NCBI GenBank assembly: GCA_012295275.1
Contig: CM022671.1
Coordinates: 13,376,178 to 13,428,177, forward strand
Direction of reading: 5' to 3'
Source: Chrysomallon squamiferum
Taxonomy: Eukaryota > Mollusca > Gastropoda > Neomphalida > Peltospiridae
DNA: 52,000 nucleotides
Positions within the stretch are counted from its first letter, which is position 1. Each line of letters opens with the position of its first letter. Under the pieces are notes generated by a model. It was given only the letters and a program-made list of their open reading frames with translations, searched no databases and had not been told where the DNA came from. A program made the translations under genes and the position numbers. Positions 42,093-52,000 of this stretch are shown here, piece by piece.

Positions 42093-43879
42093 ATGCTCTT
42101 GTGCTACCTGTCTTCGTTTTTCTTTCTGGGTAAGTTAAAATAAAGCTCCATACAGTAAATGATGATAATTAATTAAATAATTAAACGTCTATGGGTGAAC
42201 CACTACTGGAAAACTGTTTTCTTGTATCCTTCTCATTTTATGCCTGTATGTGTATCTTTCTCTCTATCTGTTTACCTCTTTCTATAGATATATCTCTTTA
42301 TTTATCCTCCTCTATTTGTCTACTTCTCTGTCTATCTAAATCTTTATCTGTCTCTTTTTTTATATTATCTATCGATTTTATCTATCTGTATATTTATTAT
42401 ATATTTTATCGATCACAGTCTGTTTATCAATCAGCGTATCCATCCATATATCAATCAATTAATCAGTCAGTCTACCAAAGCGCGAGTGTGTTTGTGTCTG
42501 TTTGTGTACGTGTATGAAATATACCAGACTGCTTATCTATATACATTTCCTTCTTTCTCACACATTTGTATGTTTGTGGAAAAATTAAAAATTAAAATAA
42601 AGAAACTACCTGTTTTCAGTTATTCGTTATTTGTGGTTTCAGGTCAAGCTTTCGCTATTTCAGAATGTCTTCCTCGTATGGCTGATACTTGTCCACATAG
42701 AGGGATGCTAATGGATCGTATGACTCTTATAGAACCCTCAGAAATATATCAGCAATGTAGGTGAGTTTACGTTTTGATTATTTAAGTGGGACTCAAGAAA
42801 GTTTTTACGACGTCTTAACTGATGTTACAGTTAATTTCCACCAAATTCTAAACACTCCTAAAAACATGCAACCTCCAAGCACTTACACACCCATAAACAC
42901 CTAAACAAAAACACACATATACTTACGCCTTCATGCCAACACGCACACACGCACATACGCTCAAACACATACACACATACATACACTTATATTAATTTAT
43001 TTTCAGGAAATATTCTGAATATTTTGACTGCATGACAAAGTATGTTGGTGGCTGTGATTACCTTTCTAAGTTGAAATGGGTACCTCATTACCGGGTGTTT
43101 CAGTACATCTGTAGTGCTGGGAAGACAGGTAAGAGACCATTGACCCAAATAAAACAACAACAACAAAAAAACGTTATTCAGAACATTTTATATCATCATT
43201 CACAATTATGAACATACAGTTATTATTATTATTACTCCTAAGGTAATGTATGTTGTTGTTGTTTATATTTTTCATAAAATAAAGACAAAAAAAAAGGGGG
43301 GGATATTCTTGACGGTACTTCTGATTGCTGCAGACGACTGCAGAAGTTGTTCATCATTTTTTGTTCGTTTTTTTTTCCCCCTCACAAGTTCCTTACTGCC
43401 ATTGTTCTTTTTTTTCTTTCTAAAAGGACCTTTTTTTATTTTTTTATTTTCAGCCTATCTGAGCTATGCACAATGTTGGAACGAAATAACAAAAAGGAAT
43501 CTTGTTGTGTGCAACCAAAAGATGAAACGCGAATTAAACGACTTATGTAGGTTGGTGCTTTTATTTTCGTCACTATTCTCCGTTTCTTATTTGTACATGG
43601 CCGTATTAATTAACAATTTTTTATTTTTTATTATTTTTTATACAAAAGATTTTACTTTACAAATCTCTATTCCAACAGAAATGATATCCATTGAATCAAT
43701 TCGTTTATGTCTGCGGTTACCGTCTGAAGTCTACCAACATTTTTGTGATGAAATACATAACTGAATTCGAAGACATGAGACATCAAACAGATTTATCGGG
43801 GATTGAGTGTTTTTGCTTCATTTAAAAAACAGTTTAGTACGGCCATGTTGTAGCTAACTTTCTAGACATTCTAAGATAA

Positions 43880-43912
<33 letters not shown>

Positions 43913-44802
43913 TTAAAAAGTTTATGCTTATAATAAAACAATTTACAGAAGTTTGCGAAACTACCCTTTGTGTGCAGAAACCAGTGTTAGCCCGATCTGC
44001 AGACATAATGCTGGAAAGATACTGAACAAAATTGCAACGTTATATGTCTATACACTTCAAAAAACATTCAGATGCACGCTTAATAATAAAGGTAAGTTTT
44101 TAAAACGCACATATTGCTCACAGACACACAGACACCCCCACATACACAGACAGTCAGACTTTGAATATAAAATATTTATGGTTGTTAGAGAAAAACAATT
44201 AGCGTATAGGTTAGTGAATACATATCAGATTATGCCTTTTATAGATGTATTAGGTGTGTAAGTAATAAAAACAAATGTTTCAATACAGTCAATTTAGTTT
44301 CATAGTATATATCAGATTATCCGTGTTTCAAATACATTATGATTTATGATATTTTTAAATATTACTTAAAAATTAATGTACCATATAAATGTTATTTGAT
44401 ACTTTGCTGATATTTCATAATATAAAGATTAGCACATACATACTTGTATATAACCTGCTATGCACAAATATGTGTGACTAATAATATATACTCACTGAAA
44501 TCAATTAAAATTTTAATATTTTTAATTAACAAAATGTTAACACAAATATGATTTAACATACTGCAGATTATTCAATGACGGATACTGAGCTGAACTCTAC
44601 TAATAATTATTTAGTGAACAGCACTGTCACACTAGCGACAACTGCAAACACGACTTTTGTCTCAGTCAACACAACGTTATTGAATGAAACAATGACAGGC
44701 ACAACTCCAAAAGGCTGTTCCGGAAACATCGTCAGCGCAAGGGGCTTGACGTTTCTTATAATCCTTGTTAACATCTGCATGCTGCACTGGTGTTTTACTT
44801 AA
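42093..44802 (+). CDS. Gene C: putative GPI-anchored protein with two six-cysteine modules
   Basis: Six exons: 42093-42129, 42643-42760, 43007-43128, 43454-43550, 43949-44091 and 44567-44802 (phases 1, 2, 1, 2, 1; 250 residues). A signal peptide ends near AFA (residues 15-17). Module 1 (exons 2-3) and module 2 (exons 4-5) each have six cysteines, with a Cys-Arg pair whose Arg codon is split by the intron, then x7-C-x7/8-C-x18-24-C. Exon 6 is a Ser/Thr/Asn-rich stalk with five N-glycosylation sequons, then a small-residue stretch (CSGNIVSA) and a C-terminal hydrophobic run with no basic tail, which reads as a GPI-attachment signal. The cysteine pattern loosely recalls DUF19-type secreted domains, but I do not recognise the family. 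An upstream ATG at 42012 is in frame and also precedes a hydrophobic run; 42093 was preferred because it gives a compact signal peptide. A poly(A) signal is at 44815-44820. Confidence 0.7.
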
Positions 44803-44820
44803 ACAAACCATAAGAATAAA

Positions 44821-46247
44821 CTGAAATAATAATAATAATAATAAATTCCTTCATTCTGTTAACATTTCTTCTAAAATGTCGTAGCTTTGTTGATCTAAAT
44901 CATGAGAGTTCAATATTTTCAAGAATTTTTTTTATTATTATTATTATTAGTAGTAGTAGTAGTAGTAGTAGTTGTAGTAATAGTAGTAATATTGAAAGAC
45001 ATTTTCTTGTATTACTGTTATCTTGAATGTATCAGTTACTATTACCCAACAATAAATAAATCCTATAAATATAAAGAAATACTTTTGGACTTCACCATAA
45101 AAAAAAGTTTAGTTTCGCCATTGCGGATCTTCCAAAATATTCTGTAATAACAACAAGAAAAACAACAAATATAATAATAAACAAGATGTGATACGCACAA
45201 ACATTTTTATAGATATTTTATAAACATACGCAGTCATAGAGATACAAAATGTTAAGAAATAAATTGGTGAACCAATACTATAAAATACTAAAGTATTATC
45301 AAGACCTGTCTGAAGAGAAACAGCACAAACGGAAAATGTCAAGTCTTATCTTTGTGTTTACTGCAGGAATGTTACCATGTATTGCGAAAAAAACCTCACG
45401 AAGTAATGGTTTAATCTCAATCGGAAGTACCTTGGGTAGTGGCAGTCTCGTTATGTTTCTCCGAACATCTTTCGCGAACATCATTCATACGTTTTAGGCT
45501 CATGGGTTAGTTCTTCGAGATTTCTCCATATAATCAGTCTCGAGCAAACAAAAGTTAAATACCTAGGTCTCACTTGTGTTCCAATATGAAAACATTTCCC
45601 GAAAGTCTAGAACACCTTGATGAAAAAAAGTATGTAAAGTCTCTTGACCATTTCCTAGCAACCTAGAACCCTTATCGGAAAGAGAAATATTTCATCTTTT
45701 GAATAACAGACCTGAACTGATACAGCTACACAACCTCTGTCGAACCAGACGTTAAGTCATGGCCATTGAAATCGATTCACTCCCGAATCAGAAAGCGACT
45801 AATCAAACCGATTCTCAGCAACATGAACCTCATGATTTCTGTTTGAAGAGATCAAAATGAGCATTCTTTTCATAAGATGTCGACGTAACGGTATAAAATT
45901 ACGATTTAACTGATTAAAACTGAGTTGAAATAATATCGGAGCCGCTTACGTGTACATTTTCTGACTACGCCTACTCTACTCCTTTGTTAATAAATCAACT
46001 TTGGTTTCACATGTAAATGTTAATATACATTACAGAGTTATGAAAACATAATAATGAACATTAGCAACACATATGATGACAATCTCGCACAAGAATGGGC
46101 CGTTATAAATCGAGACTTCTTCAAATAGCAGTGGTGTGCAAAAGGTACCAAAAATATTAAATATTAAAAAAATTAATAAAGTTGGAACTATTTGTCTGAC
46201 AACTGAAATCAGGATAAAAAGATCTAAAATTATAGTTAGGAGACAAT
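44821..46247. other. Intergenic, between gene C and the retrotransposon
   Basis: A TTA/TAG repeat patch is at 44925-44990. From 45300 to 45900 composition is more even and short protein-like pieces appear (for example KYLGLTCV near 45560), perhaps an old non-LTR element, but too weak to call. Confidence 0.5.
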
Positions 46248-46438
46248 TGTTATGTTTTAACATTAAAACATAAAGTTCATTTCAGTTTCCAAACAATTTA
46301 TTTCGTTTCAAAAATGGCTACGAACAAAAACTAACGCACGCACCCGGTGACGTCATATAATACTATCTATCTTATTCCGGTTCCCCTGAACATTGTAAAC
46401 TGTAATAATGTTAACCATAACACCATTTAGATACAACA
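46248..46438 (-). repeat. 3' LTR of a Ty3/gypsy-type retrotransposon
   Basis: About 191 bases, read on the minus strand from TGTTGTAT to CATAACA, so it has the TG...CA ends of an LTR. A purine tract (GAGGGGAGGAAG, + positions 46439-46450) lies directly before it and serves as the polypurine tract. Its last 67 bases match 50473-50539 with three mismatches. Confidence 0.7.
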
Positions 46439-46759
46439 CTTCCTCCCCTCAAAATTTTCAATTTACCCACAAATTATGTTATATCTAAAATTTTAAAATA
46501 AGTTTGTGTGATTTACTAATTAGTAATAATTAAACAAGTGAACTTTGAACTTAAAAAAAATAAAAATTTGTTTTTTTTCATTGGACACCATAATAGTTCA
46601 GTTACAGTTTATCAAGTATGTCCATTGGTCACATATGGAACTTCAGATAACAAATATATATTTTTTTTAAATATAATAAAAAATAAAACTAATTCTACAA
46701 TCTTTCAATGAATTCCATATTACACAGATTCAGATTAAATCACCTTAAATAGTTTCAAT

Positions 46760-48031
46760 CAGTCTTTGATTTGTTTTTCGAGCACGTCTAGGATATCTTG
46801 GGGTTGACTGTATTGGTAGTTGCGGTACATTGTCAACAGTATCGTCAATGGCATTAGAAGAATCCTCGACGGCATTAGATGAACCGTTCTGTTTTTCATC
46901 TCAGTCTCTGCCAACTGAACGGTTGGTTCAACACATTCCATTTCAGACTCAGTACCAACTGCAGACAGTTCTGGGGAAGGGTTCCTATTATCCTCCAAAT
47001 ACACACATTTACGAAGTTGATCCATACAAAATCTCCAACTTTCACGTTGTAGGTAACAGGCCCTAGCTGACACAGTACTTTTCCACTCAACCACTTGTCA
47101 GATCCTCTGTAGTTCTTCACTTGTACTGAATCTCCAACACTGATCACCCGTGTTTTACTTGCTTTTGGAATAATTCTCTTTTTAACAGAGTTCTCCAAAC
47201 TTGGACACAAGATATCCAATCTCGTTCGAACATGTCTGCCAAGAAACAATTCTGATGGAGTGCATTTTGTATTACAGTGCGGAGTGTTCCGATACGCAAA
47301 CAAGAATGATGAAATCTTCTGGTTCATGGTTCGTGACTCATGTTCAACTGTTTTCATTGCAGTTTTGAAAGTACGAACAGCTCTTTCTGCCTCACCATTT
47401 GAACTTGGATGGTATGGAGATGATTTGATGTGTTTCACTCCATTTTTCTTAAGAAATGTTTCAAATTCCTCAGCAACAAACTGAGGTCCATTATCAGAAA
47501 TCTGGCATTCCATAACTTGCAAAGAGATTTCTCAATGTCTCTACTGCATGATTTGCTCTGGTAAAGGACCTTCGAAAAACTTCCATCCATTTAGAATGTG
47601 CATCAACCACAATCATGAACATCTCATTCGTGAATGGTCCAGCAAAATCAACATGTATTCTTTGCCATGGTTTGGTGGGCCAAATCCATGCATTAGCTGT
47701 ACTTTATGGCATGACTGTTTGTTGTAGTTGGCAACACTTACATTTGCTAACTTTCTGTTCTATGTCAATATCCATATGAGGCCACCACACATGCAGTCTA
47801 GCCAAAGATTTCATTTGCACAATTCCAGGATGATTTTCATGAAGATAATACAGAATATCTGTTCGATATTTATCGGGAAAGTTCACTCACATTCCTCTGA
47901 GAAGACAGTGTTCCTCCACTGTTAATTCATCTTTCACTCTGAAATACGGTAACAGCTCAGGTGAAACAGAAGACTCTTTTGGCCATCCATACATGTTATA
48001 ATGTACAACCTGAGATAACACTTTGTCAACT
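46760..48031 (-). pseudogene. Integrase region of pol (broken)
   Basis: An HHCC zinc-binding region is seen at about 47850-47715 (ENHPGIVQMKS ... CKCCQ). The catalytic core follows with stops and a frameshift near 47520. The later part carries ISDNGPQF and SSNGEAERAV, which hold the second Asp and the Glu of the DDE triad. A C-terminal beta-rich part (SVQVKNYRG) follows; no chromodomain is seen. The style is that of K02A2.6-like Ty3/gypsy elements. Confidence 0.75.
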
Positions 48032-49235
48032 TCAGTTGCTTTCGCAATATTTCTTGCAGTGATATCCATTGACTTGATTTCTCATTGCTTGCTTGTCTTC
48101 ATGCCAAAACACACTTTCAGGTATTTCTTCAGTTTGCAGAAGTGGTAGTCGGGACAATGCATCAACATTTCCATTTTTGGTAGTTTTTCTGTACTTAATG
48201 TCAAACTGATATGCAGCTAACTGAATAGCCCAGTGCTGTAGTCGAGAAGCTGTCAGAACAGGAATATTCTTTTTAGGTCCAAGAATCATTGTCAGTGGTT
48301 TATGATCTGTGAACAAAGTAAATCTTCTACCATACAGGTACTGATGGAACTTGTGTATTCCAAAAATTATTGCCAGTGCTTCTTTCTCAATTTGGGAATA
48401 CTTGCGTTCTGCTGATGTCAGAGTTCTAGAAGCATATACTATTGGCCTAACCAATCCTTCATTTCCATGTGATATTACCGCTCAAAGACCATGCGCACAT
48501 GCATCTACTGCCAACATTACTGGTTTCATCGAGTCATAGTGGACAAGAATTTTAGATGACGCTTACAGTTTTCCCACTTTGGAAAATGCTTCGAGACAAT
48601 CATCACTCCATTTCCACTCTGTATATTTGGTTAACAACGCTGTTAGCATGTTGGGTACAAACTTGCAATAGTAATTCACAATACCTAACCAAGATTGCAA
48701 CTCACTATTGTTCTTAGGTTCAGACACTTTCAGAATAGCTTCAACTTTTCATTCAGAAGGTTGAATCCCATTTCTATTCACAATAAATGCAAAGTACGCA
48801 ACTTCATCTTTCGTCAATGTACATTTGGACCTTTTCAGTTGAATTCAATATTTTTCCAGGCGTTTCAAAGTGTTTTTCAATGTTTCAAGTGTTCGGTGTC
48901 ATCCTTTCCAGTGACCATGATGTTATTCAAAATGTAACCTACACCTTTTAGCCCTTGAAGCACTTTGTCCATAGTTTGCTGAAAAATAGCAGGTGCTGGA
49001 GCAACTCCAAATGGCAACCTTGTATAGCGATAAAGTCGAAGGTGAGTATTGATTCCTTCAAAGCATAAGGTACTGGTCTAGCCTTGAAAAACTTTGGAGT
49101 AGCATCCTCTTTCACTTTCAGATGAGCTCTTATGCCTTTTACTGTTCCCAACTCATTTGAAAAAATTGAATATCTACTGAACATATCTTCAGGGTTTCCA
49201 CAGGCTTTCATAATCTTAATACTGTTCCAGTCCAA
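48032..49235 (-). pseudogene. Reverse transcriptase and RNase H region of pol (internally deleted)
   Basis: The start of the RT fingers is seen at 49235-49050. The sequence then jumps to the later RYTRLPFG region, so the part with the first catalytic aspartate is missing. The YxDD box reads YILNNIM near 48930, both aspartates being asparagine. Several in-frame stops follow between 48900 and 48480. RNase H is better kept at 48454-48032, with ASRTLTSAERKYS and a FTDHKPL motif. Confidence 0.75.
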
Positions 49236-49855
49236 CTGAATGTTTTAAAACCAATTCCGTCCAAACAAAGTTGGTCCATTTCCTTTCACCACAATTAAAG
49301 GTAAAAAAAAAATTCTGCTTTCCATATTTAACAATCACCTCAATTTGCCCAAGGACTGGCACCACTTCATTTGTATAAATTTTCAACACAATCGATGTTG
49401 ATTTCAATGGCAGTTTTCTTCAATTTTTCCTGATAACTCTTATTAGAAATTACTGATACAGAAGCACCTGTATCTACTTCCATTTTGAATGGCACACCAT
49501 TGAGTTCCAATGAAATTTGAATTTCTTTCGCTTTCGTAGATATCACTGTGAAAATTGACTGTTCAAAATCACTGTCATTTCTTTCCATTGCAACCTCTTT
49601 ATTTTCTAGAACAGCTTTTATAATTTCTGATTCAGTTTTGTTACTTCCAGATTCTTCATGAACCTCATGAATTTTTAAACCTGTTTCAGATTCAGCATTT
49701 TCAATTTCCGAATCACTGGTACCACTTTCTGATTCCGCAAGGTCCCTGTCAGAATCTTGATTCACAACATGAAGTTTATAATTTTTCTTTTTTCCCTTTT
49801 CCATCTGTTTACCTTCCCATCTTTCTATTTTTTTCTTTTGATTTCGACATTTTCT
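49216..49855 (-). pseudogene. Aspartic protease region of pol (broken)
   Basis: A long Glu/Ser/Lys-rich linker follows the zinc knuckles and leads to a retropepsin-like segment with the active-site motif VDTGASVSVIS at about 49470-49440. The frame ends at 49367, and the homologous reading continues in another frame (49407-49216), which indicates a frameshift. Confidence 0.7.
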
Positions 49856-50409
49856 ACTCAAATGTCCTGTTTCATTACACTTATAACAGTTTGCCTTTTT
49901 GTAAAAACATGCATCAGGATGATGATTAGTTTTACCGCACCGGAAGCATCAGTTGTAAGTCATGTTCAGAGAGAAGTTTTATTCTGAATAGACTTTTCAG
50001 ACAGACCACAGACCAAAATGTCTCTTAATGCTTCAATAAAAAATGCACCAAATTCACAATGTTCTGTCAATTTTCTAAATTCAGCCAAAAATTCACTTAC
50101 AGTCTCTCCGGGCTCTTGTTTCCGTTGATAGAATTTGAACCGTTCCGCAATCACCAAAGGTTCTGGTTTGAGATGATTTCCTATCAAAGTTTTCAATTGT
50201 TCCTAAGTCTTACTTGCCGGTTTCTCAGGCGAAGTCAAACTTCGAATCAACCTGTAAGTCTTGGCACCACATACGGACAACAAAATGGAACGTTGCTTTT
50301 CGGCATCGTCTATATCATTCGCCAACAGATACTGTTCCAAATATTCGATGTATTCATCCCAATCGGAACTTTCTAGGTCAAACTCTTCAACTTTACCGTA
50401 GGTAGCCAT
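49856..50409 (-). pseudogene. gag region of the LTR retrotransposon (broken)
   Basis: It opens at 50409 with a capsid-like gag reading frame. An in-frame TAG at 50203-50205 interrupts it, the same frame then continues to a TGA at 49966-49968, and a frameshift follows. Two CCHC zinc knuckles (C-x2-C-x4-H-x4-C) lie in the shifted frame at about 49950-49856, as expected for a nucleocapsid. The breaks leave no intact gag. Confidence 0.75.
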
Positions 50410-50452
50410 ATTTCATAAATAGTTAATTTCAGGAAACAGTTCAACAAGTGTT

Positions 50453-50470
50453 ATCCCATCCTCGTCGCCA
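50453..50470 (-). other. Primer-binding site complementary to tRNA-Ser(GCT)
   Basis: On the minus strand, two bases after the LTR end, TGGCGACGAGGATGGGAT is complementary to the 3' end of metazoan tRNA-Ser(GCT) with its CCA, as I remember that tRNA. Its position next to the LTR is the expected one for starting minus-strand DNA synthesis. Confidence 0.65.
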
Positions 50471-50472
50471 AT

Positions 50473-50539
50473 TGTTATGTTTTAACATTAAAACATAAAG
50501 TTAATTTCAGTTTCCAAACAATTTAACTCGTTTCAAAAA
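50473..50539 (-). repeat. Truncated 5' LTR of the same element
   Basis: Only 67 bases match the end of the 3' LTR; the match breaks off at 50539, where unrelated AT-rich DNA begins. The upstream part, which should hold the promoter, is missing. Confidence 0.65.
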
Positions 50540-51268
50540 CCAGCTATTTTATTTATTTTAAAAATATTTTAAGTATTTGTTTTCGTGCTGGTAACTGAAA
50601 ACGTATAACGATTTACTGTTAATCTATAGAACTAATTAAAACCAGAAAACAGACATTTCAAGTAATGAAATTTTAAACGCGGATTAGGTAGTCCGCATGT
50701 GCTTTCCTGTTTTTTTCTTTTCTGTCGTTAATATTATTTGCTTAATTCTGTGTTTATTTGTTATGAGAATATGTAATGAAACTCCGTTTATTTTTACTTG
50801 TATAATCTGCACAGTAATATTCTGTTTTCCTTGAAATGCATAAATTCTTTTTTTTTTTTTTTTTTTTTTTTTTAATAAACAAGAAATCTTTTAAAAATAA
50901 TTTAAAATTTATTTAAGAAAAAATAACAATCATTTTTTTTATATAACCACATAGTTATAATAATAATTTTTATAATGATGATATTGTTTATGATGATGAC
51001 GCAGATGATGATATAATAAAAAGCAATATTCAATAAAAATGTACTGTTCATTTCAGAACAAACATCGATATAATTTCAATTATAATTATTGTTAATTTCT
51101 TACAACTGACAGAGTCGGTCTGAATTTAATGTTTATGTTGTGATATTTTATTTATTTATTTATTTATTTTAATTTTATTTTTATTATATATATATTTTAT
51201 TATTACTATGAATATTTTGAATATTTTTTTGGCTAAGCTTATTTTTATGTTCTTCATTCTTTTGTTTA

Positions 51269-51317
<49 letters not shown>

Positions 51318-51565
51318 TATTTAAACAAATAAATAAAATAAAAATAAATAAATAAAAGAAAATATTTTTAAATGACTTACGTGTTGTTATCTTTACAATG
51401 AAAAATAAATTTTGTTAGTGTTTTTTTTTTCAAAATTTCTACGACCTGCAACTAAAAGATAAAAGGCAATTTAAATATTATCGATTAAATGATTATAACA
51501 AAACAAATTAATATTAATATATTTACAGAAGACTATACACAGAATAAAATTTCGCTGTCTCACAT
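50540..51565. other. Intergenic, between the retrotransposon and gene E
   Basis: AT-rich, with a T tract (50848-50872), a TTTA run near 51150 and an AAT array (51270-51315). It should hold the 3' untranslated region of gene E. Confidence 0.6.
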
Positions 51566-52000
51566 TCATATTACAGTTTTAGGATTCACATGTATATTGG
51601 TATCTTCCAACTCAAAATATTGCGGATATTCTTGTGGTGTGGGAACTTGGTATCCCTCCTCATCTGTAACTCCGGCATTCGTCCTAGAATCTTCCTTTGT
51701 TTCCTTTAGACTGGAATAACAATTTGGCTGGGGAACTTGAAGACATGATCTATCCAAAGGAACATATAATGACTGTTTATTATTCTTGTCGTCTGCTTTC
51801 ACGTTTCCTTCATTCATGTCTTGTGAGACGTCATTTTCGTCGCAGACGTCTGGAAAATAACCTGAATTGTCATATGCCACGTCATCATGTAGCCTTATTT
51901 GTCCCTTCATTGGTTCCATTTGTTTTGGACTTACCGCAGGTATGATAACTGTTACCCCGGGTGTCGTTGGCGTTCTTTGTGGAAGTGAACGTCTGTTGAT
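51566..52000 (-). CDS. Gene E: 3' exon of a gene with a tyrosine-rich tail (partial)
   Basis: The frame is open from the window edge at 52000 to a TGA at 51566-51568, 144 residues, so the gene continues beyond the window. The peptide is acidic and hydrophilic, with no transmembrane segment. It has several tyrosines in SH2-ligand-like settings: AYDNS (YxN, GRB2 type), GYFPD, LYVPL, NCYSSL, GYQVP (YxxP, CRK type) and EYPQYFEL. This looks like the cytoplasmic tail of a single-pass receptor or a docking adaptor, but no domain of known family lies in the window. A consensus splice donor (GTAAGT) lies inside the frame near 51930, so the exon may be alternatively spliced or may start just after an intron. 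The function is not identified. Confidence 0.5.
   Translation of the reverse strand: MNRRSLPQRTPTTPGVTVIIPAVSPKQMEPMKGQIRLHDDVAYDNSGYFPDVCDENDVSQDMNEGNVKADDKNNKQSLYVPLDRSCLQVPQPNCYSSLKETKEDSRTNAGVTDEEGYQVPTPQEYPQYFELEDTNIHVNPKTVI

Noticed and set aside
45300-45900. Protein-like pieces perhaps from a non-LTR element
   Set aside because: Too short and scattered over frames to name; left as an unclear stretch.

Overview
The window is a piece of an AT-rich animal genome, most likely a mollusc and possibly a gastropod. The evidence is GT-AG introns with consistent phases, a MET-family receptor tyrosine kinase, metazoan six-cysteine single-pass membrane proteins, very many microsatellites, and about 135 bases near 15.9-16.0 kb that I recognise from memory as a dispersed repeat of mollusc genomes. 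No bacterial operon, CRISPR array, tRNA or rRNA gene was seen.

Layout. (1) 1-11.5 kb, plus strand: two small tandem paralogues, gene A (3064-4163) and gene B (9308-11449). Each has a signal peptide, one exon with six cysteines in identical spacing (C-x16-C-x3-CC-x7-CC), a transmembrane segment and a cytoplasmic tail, as in the Shisa/CYYR1-like (STMC6) families. Gene B has a long Pro/Gln-rich tail with PPPY motifs. A decayed Tigger/pogo-type transposon lies between them, and a 151-bp mariner-type MITE sits in an intron of gene B. (2) 11.5-23 kb: mostly repeats, with a Penelope-like remnant, the mollusc repeat, the second copy of a 518-bp duplicated segment, a GT-AT-AC palindrome and one weak two-exon gene candidate. 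(3) 23.1-37.2 kb, minus strand: a complete MET-like receptor gene of 19 coding exons (Sema, PSI, four IPT, TM, kinase), about 1394 residues if the one uncertain splice site is right. (4) 37.2-42 kb: intergenic, with a foldback-like repeat. (5) 42.1-44.8 kb, plus strand: a six-exon gene for a secreted, probably GPI-anchored protein with two six-cysteine modules made by exon-pair duplication. (6) 46.2-50.5 kb, minus strand: a broken Ty3/gypsy-type LTR retrotransposon. (7) 51.57-52.0 kb, minus strand: the 3' end of a gene whose product ends in a tyrosine-rich tail resembling a receptor docking tail.

All host products recognised look like secreted or cell-surface proteins. Nothing shows that they form one pathway; the MET-like receptor is a complete signalling protein by itself. 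Exon coordinates were worked out by hand from splice consensus and phase, and each coding sequence sums to a multiple of three.
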